Origin: Gonocerus acuteangulatus
Lineage: Eukaryota; Arthropoda; Insecta; Hemiptera; Coreidae
Direction: 5' to 3'
Assembly: GCA_946811695.1 (NCBI GenBank)
Contig: OX328124.1
Span: 57,601,459-57,665,458 of the forward strand
Length of the DNA: 64,000 nt
Shown here: one piece after another, positions 33,611 to 44,389 of the stretch
Position numbering within the stretch: the first letter of the stretch is position 1
Layout of the letters: the number at the start of each line of letters is the position of its first letter
The notes under the pieces: model-generated
What the model saw: only the letters and a program-made list of their open reading frames with translations
Database searches by the model: none
Told to the model about the DNA's origin: nothing
Made by a program: the position numbers and the translations under genes

Positions 33611-35278
33611 CACAGTGGTCCAAATCCAGCCATCATGGTGCAAAAAATCGAAAACCCAACATTTTTTAAGAAACACCAAAACATGTCTAGAAGGTTCTAT
33701 AGTAACCATATATTATATTAATAAAGACATTTTAATTTTGTGTCCGTCCATTTAGTCTCAGAGACGGTTCAAAGATGGCGGTTCTATACATGTGTGCTCA
33801 AACATTATTTGCAACCCTAGGGTACTAGTCAATTAATATGCCATAACATTTTTTTATTTTTATAATTTTTTCTGTAATAAAGGTACCACTGATGGACTAC
33901 ATAAATATGACAAAATGATCGAAATATCTTGATATGAAGTTGGGTAACAGATTTTTAAAGTTAAGTATTTTTTAACAAGGTTTAGAAAGGTTTTAAACAT
34001 CAGCATCACGAGGAATCACGGAGTTATTTGTGTCAGCTTGTAGCCTTTACATTGCTCTAGCAGAATATGTAAGGTTTGTCTGCCCCTCGGTGCCCCTTTG
34101 GTATTGGGAGGGAATTTTATGGAGAAAACCTAGGCTCGGTGCGCTGCCTGCTGCGGTAGCAGGTAGTCCTGACTCTCATATGCCAGCAGATGACCCCTAC
34201 CCATAGGTCATCTGTTGGCAGTAATTTGGGTCAGTATTCCTTGTGTTGTTCTTGAGTGAAGGTCTAGTGCAAATAGATTTCTGCGAACCGATTTTTACTG
34301 AGAAGTAAAGGACAGATTTTGGTAAATCCCTTTTTTATAACTTGGTTATTTATTATGCTGTAATAAATGAAACTCTGATTTGCACCGTTTTTAAATGAAG
34401 ACAAATCATCTATAATGTGCTACATCTTGTGAAATATTTCCATGAAAAAGTCTGAATAATTACTTAAAATTATTATAGAGTGACATTCTTATTTTTGTAT
34501 AAAAGTATGAAAGTCTGGGCACTGGGGTTCTATACGTATAAACTAGCACTTTGAACGTTATAAAAATTGTTATAGGTTTTTTTGTCACTTAGTCCATAAT
34601 AGATTATTGATCTTCAAATATAGAAGTGCCATTACCGAAAAAATAATTTAAAAGACACCTTTTTTAATTTTTTTTTATTTGTTTATAATTTTTTTTAAGA
34701 GAGATGCTACGTAGAAGAGATTTTGGAGAGCTCATAATTACTTCGAAATTGTTTGAAATTTTTTCTAGAAGAGTGGTCCAAGCATTTGGTCTTACAGAAG
34801 ATGACCGTGCTAGAAAAACACTCAACATTTTATATACAAATTATATGGCCAGATGGAGGAAGACTAACAGGGATAAATCTAAATTTGAATCTAAGTTTTC
34901 ATCGTAGTTGGAAGTAGTAATTATTTTTCTTACTGGCGAAGTTGATGCCATACCTTCAACAAGCTCGGGGAAAAGGGGTCGGCCTCTCAACCCCACCACA
35001 ACCTTCTCCTATTGAGTCATATTCCTCATAAAACACCTTCTCAACCCTTCAATGAAAATCATATAAGATTTGAACAAAATCCTTCAACGAAAAGCAATTG
35101 AAAAGCTATGAAGTACCTCCCACTCTCCCTCTTACCCCCACCCCCACCCTTATCTATTTTGTCATAATCCTCATAAAACACCTTCTCAACCCTTCAATAA
35201 ACATCATCCCGATTTTGAAGGCAATCCGTCCACTCAAAGTATTTTTTGCACCATGATGGCTGTATTTAGACCACTGTG
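33611..35278. mobile_element. Transib-type DNA transposon (1.67 kb, degenerate)
   Basis: The terminal inverted repeats start CACAGTG, followed by a 23-base spacer and then CAAAAAAT at both ends. The target duplication is CGCCG (33606-33610 and 35279-35283). CAC-type ends that resemble recombination signals plus a 5-bp GC-rich duplication are characteristic of Transib, the superfamily that gave rise to RAG1. The interior keeps only a fragmentary frame (34704-35020) and a 145-bp tandem duplication around CCTCATAAAACACCTTCTC (35024 and 35169). Confidence 0.75.
34704..35020 (+). pseudogene. Protein fragment inside the Transib element
   Basis: The first 67 codons read MLRRRDFGELIITSKLFEIF then RTLNILYTNYMARWR-like residues. 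After an in-frame stop at 34905 the frame continues LEVVIIFLTGEVDAIPSTSS then GKRGRPLNP, a basic GRP segment. This could be the N-terminal part of the element's own protein, but I do not recognise a RAG1-like catalytic core, so the identity is uncertain. Confidence 0.35.
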
Positions 35279-35435
35279 CGCCGGACCCCGAGCCCGCCGC
35301 GGCACCACCAGCCGCGCTGCAGGGACAAGGTTTGCCATCTGTACCTCTGATGGTCCAACAAGAATATGGCGGCCAGGCCTGGGGCTGAGGGTGTGCATGG
35401 TTGAAGCAGTTATTGGAACGTTTTGATCTTTCGTA

Positions 35436-35534
35436 TATGCTCGACTAAACCTACTTTACATCGCCCTCTACTGAAAAGACCGAAAAACTGCACTTCGCCA
35501 TAGATGCGGTGCGATAAATAAATGAATAAATAAA
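35436..35534 (+). repeat. Short SINE-like insertion with 12-bp target duplication
   Basis: TGATCTTTCGTA flanks it at 35424-35435 and 35535-35546. The body ends in GCGGTGCGATAAATAAATGA and further AATAAA units, similar to other SINE tails here. It is only about 99 bp, so it is probably 5'-truncated. Confidence 0.8.
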
Positions 35535-35589
35535 TGATCTTTCGTAAAAAATATAAAATGACATCTCAAAGAGAAATAAGATTTCTATC

Positions 35590-35742
35590 TATAGGTTGCC
35601 ACCCTTCCTAAACATCCATGGTGCAGCAGGGAATCTTCTTAACGGGCCAGAAATGGGACAAATCCCTGCTGCTGGCGGGACTCGAACCCCATCTCCCGCA
35701 TGAGTGTCCAGGGCGTTAGGCACTAGACCACGTGTAGACCCG
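35590..35742 (-). repeat. tRNA-derived SINE
   Basis: On the minus strand it shows an A-box-like TGGTCTAGTGCC, a B box GGGTTCGAGTCCCGCC (35675-35690), then a 3' region ending GGGTGGCAACCTATAGAT. The B box matches the polymerase III consensus closely. It is a SINE rather than a tRNA gene, because no cloverleaf can be closed and the tail is shared with the 5S-derived SINEs. Confidence 0.8.
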
Positions 35743-35759
35743 TAACGGTTATTATAAAT

Positions 35760-36560
35760 TATCATGTTAGAACAGGTTAATACACGATAAAAGCCTAGAT
35801 AGATTACGTTCAATAGCATACCAAGTGTAGATTGTTATGCCTTCTTCTTTTCAGTACATTTTCTAAATACTGACCTTCGAGAAGAAATGTTGTTTGGAAC
35901 AATAAGCTTCGCAAGAAAAATAATATGAAGTTTATAACAAAAATTCTATTCCCGGTACAAAAAATCTAGGCCAAGTTGGAACCTACGCACACTGTGTGTA
36001 TATTACACGAAGTATTACAGCCGAATTTTACCATTTCATAAGATTGAACCAGTTAAAGACATTATTTATGAAATTTTACACAGGTATTATACTAACAGAT
36101 GTGAGTCAAATTGTAAACTTTTATAATTTTATCTTTGAAGCGTTTCTGTTTTATACACGATGGAAAATCTAAATTTATACGACACACTGGTCAAAATTAT
36201 TAGGCTTGTTCCTAAAAGCTAGTGACTTGAAATTTTGCAGGATGATAGGCATTAGGATGGTTTTAAAGGCAAAAGTCTGAGTTTGACTCTACTCCACTGA
36301 GAGGTGTCCGTTTGTACTTGTTGTTCCTTCGGAAACACTTCATTCCTTTGTAAACCCATCATGTGGGAAATCAAATCAATCGTATCGGTATGGAAAACCT
36401 AAAACTAAGGGGAAAAATAAGGAAACACATGAAATTTGAGTTAGGGCTTTTTGTATACACGCAGTAATACCCGACGAACAGCTCGATTAGGTATATAACG
36501 TTTCTAATAATTCAGTTAGTTTATCGTCGTTTCTTTTTATTTTAGTCACAGAAACTTTTA
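35760..36560. other. Unassigned AT-rich sequence
   Basis: No recognisable gene or element end. Confidence 0.35.
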
Positions 36561-36570
36561 AAACTCTATT

Positions 36571-36822
36571 TTATAAATGGAATATGTATTTTAACCACTG
36601 AAAACAACGAATCAATAAAACATGTCTGCCAGGAGCGATAATCTTTTCGCTACCCATTTTGGCACATGGGGTAATATTAAACCTTACGGTTCTTGGACAA
36701 ACACAATGACACACTTCATTCGTAGTATGCCCTCCAGTCGTTATTCTTAACGTCTTCTTCTTTCCTATTTGGGCATTAAAGTCGCCAACAACCATCTTGA
36801 CGTCATACTTAGTAGTTGTTTC
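36571..36822 (-). pseudogene. Endonuclease fragment of an RTE-like non-LTR element
   Basis: Minus-strand translation YDVKMVVGDFNAQIGKKK contains the GDFNAxIGK motif of the AP-like endonuclease of RTE/BovB-type elements. The rest (TTGGHTTNEV, MGSEKIIAPGRHVLLI) is poorly conserved. Only one end of the domain is left and nothing else of the element was found nearby. Confidence 0.6.
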
Positions 36823-37314
36823 ATCCTTTTCTTCGTTGATGCCACATAAACTTTTTTACCTAACCTTCCAGAAGTCACTTTGTGAAAATACGTAGGTTTA
36901 AAGTCATAAAACTTAACACAAATTTATATTAATGGGATAGCTTGTACCATTCATATTCTTGGCTTCCCGTTTATCGTTAAAAAGTAGTATTTAGCCAAAT
37001 ATTTCTTAATTTTTATTGTTATTTATAATTCCCAGTGTCCATCATGGTGCTGAGTTGCTCAATGTAAACAATCTCATATAAATAACTCTTGCACGAGTTC
37101 GTTCTCAGATGTCCCAAGACTCGCATATACCCCATCTAAGAGTATTTCCTGTGTTTTATTTGTTTATACGATGTGATTTTAAAATTTGTAGATGTCGGGC
37201 TAGATTTTAGTCAAATTTTAGTGTTTTATTGTTTAGTGTCTATGGAACGAAAATTGAAGATAGTTTGATTAAGAGTTGTGATTAAATGGTAGTATTTGAT
37301 GTTTCTTTAGACTA

Positions 37315-37447
37315 ATTCCTAACGGCTCATGAATTCAGCGGACCCATAGATGAAAGAACTCAACCTGCTACAGGTCGGACTCGAACACACGTCTCCCGCA
37401 AAAGTATCTTTGCCGTTAGCCACTAGACCACGGGGGGGGGGAGAGAC
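37315..37447 (-). repeat. tRNA-derived SINE, truncated
   Basis: On the minus strand an A-box-like TGGTCTAGTGGCTAACGGC and a B box GTGTTCGAGTCCGACC are followed by a region ending near GGGTCCGCTGAATTC. An 11-base G/C run adjoins the 5' end. Confidence 0.75.
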
Positions 37448-37803
37448 CCTTTAAGGTTTTATTATGCTTAGAATTTTCTATTTTAATAAGCAGGCTAATA
37501 ATAGTCACTATTAGACACTCCTGGTAAGAATGCCAATCTCGAGAATGACAATTTATTCATACCTATTTTAAATTTAGGTTTTAAGTTATTAAATTGAATA
37601 AAATTGATTCACCTATTGGTACTCATATTTTACTACTTGTAGGCTCTGCTATTCTGCACAGAAGGATGGACAGGTCTTCCCCCTTCGTGGATCTGTGGTG
37701 TTTTGATCAATAATGGAATTTCAAATTCCCAGCTGTAAAGTGAATTTTTCTTCGAATTACTCATTTAAATGATTTTCTGTAAACATTTAAGTACATTCTT
37801 CAA

Positions 37804-38545
37804 ACGTCTGACTGTGTCATATTACCGCGTTCTTGTTCTTATTTCTAGGTTCATTCTGAAAACTAGAATAGAAACAGTTAATACTTTGTTTTGATGTTTC
37901 ATAAAACACGCAACAACCCCTGCAAAAACGTTTCGTTGAATAACGAGCCTGACAGTAGCCAAGCAGAAATAACTTATTTTAAACAACAAGTAGTACAAAC
38001 ACTTTTCTTATTTACTTTCCTTCTTTTAATGGAAAAAAAAACAAAAAAAAAAAAAAACTGAGACAAGCAAAATCGCATTCAAAAGAACGACACCAACACT
38101 TATGATTTCAATCATCGATTTCTGGGAATGAGATGGCTTAATAAAAAATTGCATAAAACCCGTTTTTGTAGGAAATGTAATAAGCTTTCGAATAGATGCC
38201 TTACATAGCTTTATGAAAATCCCCAAAAATTTCTAGTTCTTCTTACTTTCCTCGAAAATGATTACTGATTTGGCCTACGGAATGGCTTAATTTGATTCCC
38301 ATTGAATGGTATTCTGGTATGCGGCTTAGGCTGGTTAACGAACTTAACCATTTTTTTTTGATTTTTTAAAAAAGGTATTTTTATACCAAATTCCATCGAA
38401 ATCTATATAGATAGATACACAAATTGTTACCATCGTTATTTTCTTGATCTATAATGACATTTACTTGCCGGCACTTCCAGATTGCCTCATGAGGTTGACG
38501 TCATAAGTAGGTCTCCTATTTATATAAGGAGGGCTGAAACGCGCT
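37804..38545 (+). mobile_element. HINE-type element, complete but diverged (742 bp)
   Basis: The 5' end ACGTCTGACTGTGTCATATT and ACCGCGTTCTTGTTC corresponds to the HINE 5' end; the 3' end has GTCATAAGTAGGTCTCCT and GGAGGGCTGAAACGCGCTAA. Internal blocks TGGTTAACGAACTTAACC, CCAAATTCCATCGAAATC and TTGCCGGCACTTCCAGATTG match the family in order. The TA tract is replaced by a short GATA repeat. Confidence 0.8.
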
Positions 38546-38549
38546 AAAA

Positions 38550-39080
38550 AAATTATTCATGGAATGTCGCTTCTTAATAGTGGAAAACATATAAAAATGA
38601 TGAGATTTGACAAAATAGACCTAGCCAAGTATAATAATATTTGAAGTAATGTTACTATAACTTACTAAGTATAACATTCTAGATAAACGTTCGAAAATTA
38701 CAGTCACAGATTATAGGAAATTAAATACTATTACATAATATAATGATATACAATTTTTAGTACTTATGAAATTACGTCAGCTTAATTGATTTCTACTCCC
38801 TTAAGTAGAAGAAAATGTTAATTTAGGTCTGGAATTTTGACGTGAAAATAGCCATAGTCGCTGTTCTAACAATTGGAGTAAAAAATAATACCATTAAATA
38901 AGAAAATAATTGTCAGTTTAGATAATATAATTTGATATCGAATATTCTTTCTCTATACAATTCAATTTTCTTTTTTTTTTCACGACGCGTTAACTATGGT
39001 CATAGCGCCGAACATTTTGGATAATTTAAAATTGCATACAATGGGTTACATACGCACTTCGAAAATCTTAACCCATTAAT
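38550..39080. other. Unassigned; contains a SINE tail
   Basis: 38965-39010 read on the minus strand is GGCGCTATGACCATAGTTAA then CGCGTCGTGAAA, a tail like that of the SINEs in this window. The remainder is AT-rich. Confidence 0.4.
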
Positions 39081-39109
39081 AAATAATAAAAAAATTCCAC
39101 GTTTCGCGA

Positions 39110-39465
39110 AAAACTTATAACGCTAACGGTTCGGGGTTTTAATTTTCTAAGTATGAACATTATTAAAGAGATTGTAAGCCTTTTAATAGGCTCAAAACTA
39201 ATATGTTGAAATTTTGGTTACGTTTTGAGATAAGGAAGGGTTAGAATAAAATATTTTTTTAACAGACATGAAAAGTTTTGGGAACTTCGTATACTTTCAT
39301 TGATATCTCGTAAACGGCTGAAAATCTTGGGAAGCGAAAGGTTACCATTCGAAAGCTTGCTAAATGGTCTACAAGAAGGGTTCTGAAGAAAGTCTCGAAT
39401 AAGCGATGTCAATTGGAGAAATAAGTACTTAAACTTGGAAGTAATTGATTTCGTTTGTTCAAATT
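39110..39465 (-). mobile_element. HINE-type body fragment on the minus strand
   Basis: The complements of ATTTCTCCAATTGACATCG, GTATACGAAGTTCCCAAAAC, TTTTCATGTCTGTTAAAAAA and TTCAACATATTAGTTTTGAG occur in the order seen at 17840-18450. Both ends are missing. It stands in inverted orientation to the other HINE copies nearby. Confidence 0.75.
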
Positions 39466-39780
39466 GTGTCGTCGGACAAGGTTCTGTTTCTCGCGCTAGA
39501 GGCGTAGAGCCGTCGTACGGCTGACGCATTTCTGATGTTCCTGTAACCGTCGGATCGCTGCCACCGCACCTGGTTCACCTGCTTCATCGGTGACCTCTCG
39601 ACCCAACTTCATCGTCTCAAACCAGCACCTCAAAGGGTGTGAATCCCGTAGCACTGTGAACAGAATGTTTATATGCTACCACGGCTACTGGCATCGCGTC
39701 TTCCGGTGATAGGCCCCGTTCTGCGTGGCTTACTCGTAGATGCTCACTTAGCGTGCTGTGGAGTCACTCGTGTAGTGGTA

Positions 39781-40482
39781 ATCTACAGGTAAATATGTGT
39801 TGTAAAAATAAACTAAATCGGTTCATTAGGAAGGGGGGTTTATTTCGGACCCACAATACCAATTCGCCACTACCAGCCGTGATTTTTGTTATATTTTGAC
39901 GAAACTCGGTATTCGTAGTGGCAATCTACTGGTACAAATGTGTTGTAAAAATAAACTAAATCGGTTCGTTAGGGGGGGGGGGTTTACTCCGGACCCAAAT
40001 TTCTAATATACTCATACCGGTCGTAATTTCTGCTGTATTGTAACGAAACGCGATATACGTCGTGGGTAACTCATGAGAAAGAAGTGTTGTAAAAATGAGC
40101 TGAATCGGTCAATCGGAAAGCCGGGGTTTACTTTGTAATATATTTCAATAGAAAAGCCCGCCAGACGTAGGTTCACAAAGCCGCCGCAAGGAGCGCTTTC
40201 TACCACTAGAGGGACTATATCCTGTTCCTGCGTTAGATCAAAATACGATAATATGAGGTTTTTTGTATTTATTACGTAGTATAGTAGGTACCATGTGTAA
40301 ACATAACTCTGGAAGAAAATTAATAATTGATCAGTTACTCATTACAAATTTAAAAGAGAACTATTCATGTTATTATTTTATTTATGTAGGATATTTTAAG
40401 CAAATTGTTCTGGCAAGCAGTCTACACTACCCAAATTCTGAGGAAAGTGCTTAGTTATGCAGCTCCTGCGTGACGGACTTTA
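39781..40482 (+). repeat. Repeat family with ~145-bp subunits, copy 2
   Basis: It contains subunits with GTTGTAAAAATAAACTAAAT then CGGTTCATTAGGA, a G run and TTTATTTCGGACCC, with AACGAAAC anchors near 39900 and 40042. A unique 3' part (40256-40482) ends GGAAAGTGCTTAGTTATGCA then GCTCCTGCGTGACGG. The same 3' part ends the copy at 41368-42108. Confidence 0.8.
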
Positions 40483-40599
40483 TTAAATACCTCTGCCACA
40501 TGTCGCAGAGAATTGGAAACAATCCTGTGTAACATGTGTCGTGCGACATGTACCGGGGATTTGTCAAAATGGAAACGTAACTTAAGCAGTACAGCTAAG

Positions 40600-41330
40600 A
40601 TGGTTTGTTAATGATTGCTTAAATAAACCAAAAATATGAATGTTATAGAAATGTTAGAAAAATTAATTATCTTTCTTTGTATTGATTTAAGTTTTTGTTC
40701 TAGGATAATTAATTATAATTAGCATATTCGTTGACAAAAGTTAGATAATAGTCAGAAAATAAAATAGGTCAAATGATAAAGTTCCAATGGCCCCGCGTCT
40801 AAATACGCCTCAATGAAGACCTCCGACTATGAAATGATTCAAAGGAATAGATTTGGCCCAACAAGTAGAATCCCTAAGTAGAGGTTCGGGGATACGCAGA
40901 TTTATCACGATAAAGTTTGATTTCACTTTTAATGCGCTCCACTAGGCCAATGCCTGTGTAAATAATTTATAAAAAGACAAATCAATCTTGGAGAACGATT
41001 TATCAACGATAATTTATTCAATGTTCATCAGGGATAGTTACCAATGTTTAATTCAATCTATAAGACACATCAATTAGTCATTGTAAAATGTGCTCATCAA
41101 TCCATCCTTTTAATTGATCTTCCAAGTAAATCAACTTATTAGGATGGTAAATTATCTCACAAATTATTTATAAGGAATTATATCCGCGGAGATTATTTTA
41201 TTCGTTTTTTAGCACTTTCCTCCGAAGGAAAGTAGCTATTGAGGTTGCACTCATGACGGAATTTTTTAAAAATGTCTACGAATCTTTATCGATCCTACCT
41301 AGTAGACACCGAAAATGACCCCAGATAAAA
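40600..41330. other. Unassigned AT-rich sequence
   Basis: No gene recognised. Confidence 0.35.
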
Positions 41331-41367
41331 TTTATATATATATATATATAGTTATATATGTGTCCTT

Positions 41368-42108
41368 TAACACGATACAGGCCAGAGTTTCTGTTTTTTC
41401 GCCACGAAACTTGGTATGTAGTATTCCCCCATCAAACAATTGAACGAGTTCGTTAACCAACAAAATCGGTCCATCCGGAGGGGGGGGGGGGTTACTCCGG
41501 AGCCAAAGTATATATTTGTCAATACCAGCCGAAATTTTTGTTATATTTCCACGAAACTCTGTATTCGTGGAGGTCAACTGAAGAGAAAAATTTGTTGTAA
41601 AAATAAACTAAATTGGTTGACTAGGTAAACTAACTGGTTTACTCCTGACATAAATTACTAATTTCCTTATACCGGTCGTAATTTCTGTTGTATTATTACG
41701 AAACTCTTTATATGTCCTGGCTATCTAATAAGAAACAAGTGTTGTAAAAATGAACTAAATTGGTCTATTAGAAGGGGGGGGGGTGTTACTCTGTACTATG
41801 TTTGAATTGGATTCTCCCACCAAACGTTGGTTCGCGAAACTCATCAAGATCAATAGATCAAAATGTGAAACTTCTTGTATTGATTACGTAGTGTAGTATC
41901 CTGCATACACAAAACTCTGGAGGGAAATTAATTACAAAATTAATAATTGAATCAGCTGCTCATAACGAATGCAAAAGAGCAGAACAATTTATGTTTTTTA
42001 TTTTATTTATCTATATAGGTTATTCTAAGCAAATTACTCAGGAATGCACTCGACCCTACCCAATTCTGAGGAAAGTGCTTAGTTATGCAGCTCCTGCGTG
42101 ACGAACGT
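41368..42108 (+). repeat. Repeat family with ~145-bp subunits, copy 3 (most complete)
   Basis: It begins AACACGATACAGGCCAGAG. Three subunits are anchored at ACGAAACTTGG (41404), ACGAAACTCTG (about 41551) and ACGAAACTCTT (about 41699), each with a GTTGTAAAAAT box and a G run. It ends with TGAGGAAAGTGCTTAGTTAT and GCAGCTCCTGCGTGACG. Non-coding. The tandem subunits and fixed ends suggest a non-autonomous element, but no terminal inverted repeat or target duplication was found. Confidence 0.8.
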
Positions 42109-42109
42109 T

Positions 42110-44160
42110 TTTTTTTTTCATATTATTGAAAAGATAAATTTTATGTTTTCAAATCTTTATTTCTTAGAAAATGACTTCACAAGTCTAGCATTTGAACAAA
42201 GAATATCCCTTTTACTTTGGAATTCGTTGCCTATTAGGCTACTGTGCATCATACATAATTCATAACCTCACACGATTTCTGTGGTTATTAGCTCGCCTGG
42301 GATTAGATTTATAAATAAAAAAAAAAAATAAAAAAAAAAATTAAAAACTAAGTCACTGAGGGTTTACGCCGTTTCCAGTATTACAAAGAGGGTTTACTAC
42401 CTAAATTTCGCAAATTTCATTGAAAGAAAACAAATAATCTTACATTCTCCTTTCTACAATTGCAGTGATATTCAATTTAAAATTTTCAAAGATTAACAAC
42501 AATGTCTTTGTTTACTTTCTAAAAAAAAAAAAAATAATAAATAAATTATGATTTACATAATGGTAATCTACTTATTAGACCACTATGTAATAAAGAAGAC
42601 GGTATCGTGGGCCCGCCTGTGTAATACTTTCTTTCAAACTTTTCTTCATTTTATTTATTATGTTTTTCTAGCCTAATATGTCTAATTCTTTATCTGACTT
42701 GGTGAAAATCATTTTCTTTTTAACCAAAAATTCTACTTAATGAGTTTCACCTGGCTCAAAAGATTAATATTTGACCCCTGAAAAATCAAGCTATTCCAAA
42801 CTACTAAATGTACTACTTATTGTAAGCTTGATTTTTAAAATCTTTTTTTCTTTTTTAAGAAATAAGTGGCAATGCTGCGATTTGATACAATATCCTCCCA
42901 TATAACAATTTCATTGCCGAATTTCAGATAAAAATTACGCTATGTCGACTAACTGAAGTTTTGGCTCCTTTGGAAATGTTTCCTGTCTCTCTGTGCATCC
43001 GACGAAATTTAGCTATGGCTAAAGTTACACCTTTAAAATGTGGCCAGTTTTTATAAATATATATGACAGGCTTGTCCTACTTAAACGAACCACAGACCAT
43101 TTTATTCCTTTATACTACCTTACTTTACTTAATCCTACGCCCGTAAGATGCAAATCTCATTCTTTTACAGAGAATCAGTGGAATCCAAATTGCACTTTAT
43201 AATCCCGTAGGAGAGGGAGCAAAAAAAAAAGAAAAAAGTTTGACCTTTATTAGGAGGGCCTAAATGATTCAAGATTTGCTGCAATCAGAATATAAGCATT
43301 GCTAGTAGAATGCTCAAAGAACGATTTTATTACAATTGTGACAAAACATTGACTATCCTAAGACCCAATGTAAAATTGTAATTGAAAAAGTATTACAAAT
43401 GGTTAACAACTTTATTGTCGATCAGAGTCTACAAGTGCCCAGTGACCTCCTTACATTAGCTAGGGTATAGTGTAATAACTGAATTAATTTGGAAATTAGT
43501 ACAAAGGAATTATTAGAACTTTAAATTGTGATCAACGAATAAGCAAAGAAAATATTAAAGGTCCATTGAAGTGAACTTCTTTAAATGCAGCAAGTCCCTC
43601 ATTAAATTACTGGAGCTAAATGCAAATCGAAGAAATTAACTTCAGAGCAACGCCCGAAATAGTGGGAAATTATAATTCAGAGGTCAGAAATTTATGTATT
43701 TTAATTACATGTTAATAAGGCCTCCTCCTTTACACACAATGCTTTTAAAATTTAAACGGTCGCCTGTCGAATCATATATTTTTAAACACGCGTAACTTAA
43801 ACGTTGTATAATCCTATTCTTTTTTTTTTTTTTTTTTTTTTTATTTACTCAATGTTGAAGGAAAAAGAGAACAAATCCTAATTGCAAAAATAAGATAGCC
43901 TTTTTAATTTTTAAATTGTTATAAAACCTGGAGGTTATGTCTGCCAATAAATATGCTGTGTTAGCGAAAACAAGGTTGGAGTACGGTGGACGAGGTATTT
44001 CGACTACAACTGTGGTTGAGATTAACCTGCTAACCTCGCCAACAGTACTCAAACTGATTCTATTTACGATGGTCTCCACCACAAGGTCTTCCGGATTGTA
44101 AATTCACAGGAGCAAAATTGACTTAAAATCCTATCAATTGATCTACAAATGAAATAATTG
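42110..44160. other. Unassigned AT-rich sequence
   Basis: Several A and T runs, including a T run of about 23 at 43820-43842. The 77-codon frame at 43849-44082 minus is open but has no recognisable domain. Confidence 0.35.
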
Positions 44161-44166
44161 AATTAA

Positions 44167-44376
44167 TATTTATTTTAATTTGAACGTCCATTATTATTAA
44201 ATAAGAATTTTGGGACGGGTTATCTATAGGTTACCACTCTTTTCTAGGCAGGATAGGATTGATGCCTTTTCTTTTTTCTAAAGAAAAGCCATCTCCTCAC
44301 AGTGGGAATCGGACCCGCGACCTTTGGCACGGTGTGTTGAGTGCTCACGCCTTAACTCTCACGGCCATCGAGCCTC
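44167..44376 (-). repeat. tRNA-derived SINE
   Basis: On the minus strand: a head GGAGGCTCGATGGCCGTGAG, A-box region, B-box-like GCGGGTCCGATTCCCAC (44305-44325), GAAAAGGCATCAATCC, GAGTGGTAACCTATAGATAA and a tail CCCGTCCCAAAATTC. It matches the plus-strand copy at 61654-61865 and the deleted copy at 23361-23517. Confidence 0.85.
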
Positions 44377-44389
44377 CAATTGAATTAAT

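Larger units (their letters stand above)
33481..35402 (-). mobile_element. SINE inserted in the HINE, itself split by a Transib element
   Basis: The flanking repeat GAAGCAGTTATT occurs at 33469-33480 and 35403-35414, a 12-bp target duplication. The T run at 33479-33487 is the minus-strand poly-A end. The SINE body (33488-33610 plus 35284-35402) reads, on the minus strand, from ATGCACACCCTCAGCCCCAG to the shared tail CCTATAGATCCCTT and GGCGCTGATAACCTAGACG. It is GC-rich in the head region (CCGCGGCGGGCTCGGGG). The tRNA-like boxes were not clear. Confidence 0.75.
33395..35580 (+). mobile_element. HINE-type element, 5' part, interrupted
   Basis: It starts AAGTCCGACTCGCAGGAACT with CTTAGCGCGATTCCG inside, matching the HINE 5' ends at 15898 and 30176. 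It is broken after AGAAGCAGTTATT by a SINE (33481-35402), resumes at 35403, and is broken again by a short SINE at 35436-35534. No 3' hairpin end was recognised, so its right limit is uncertain. Confidence 0.75.
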
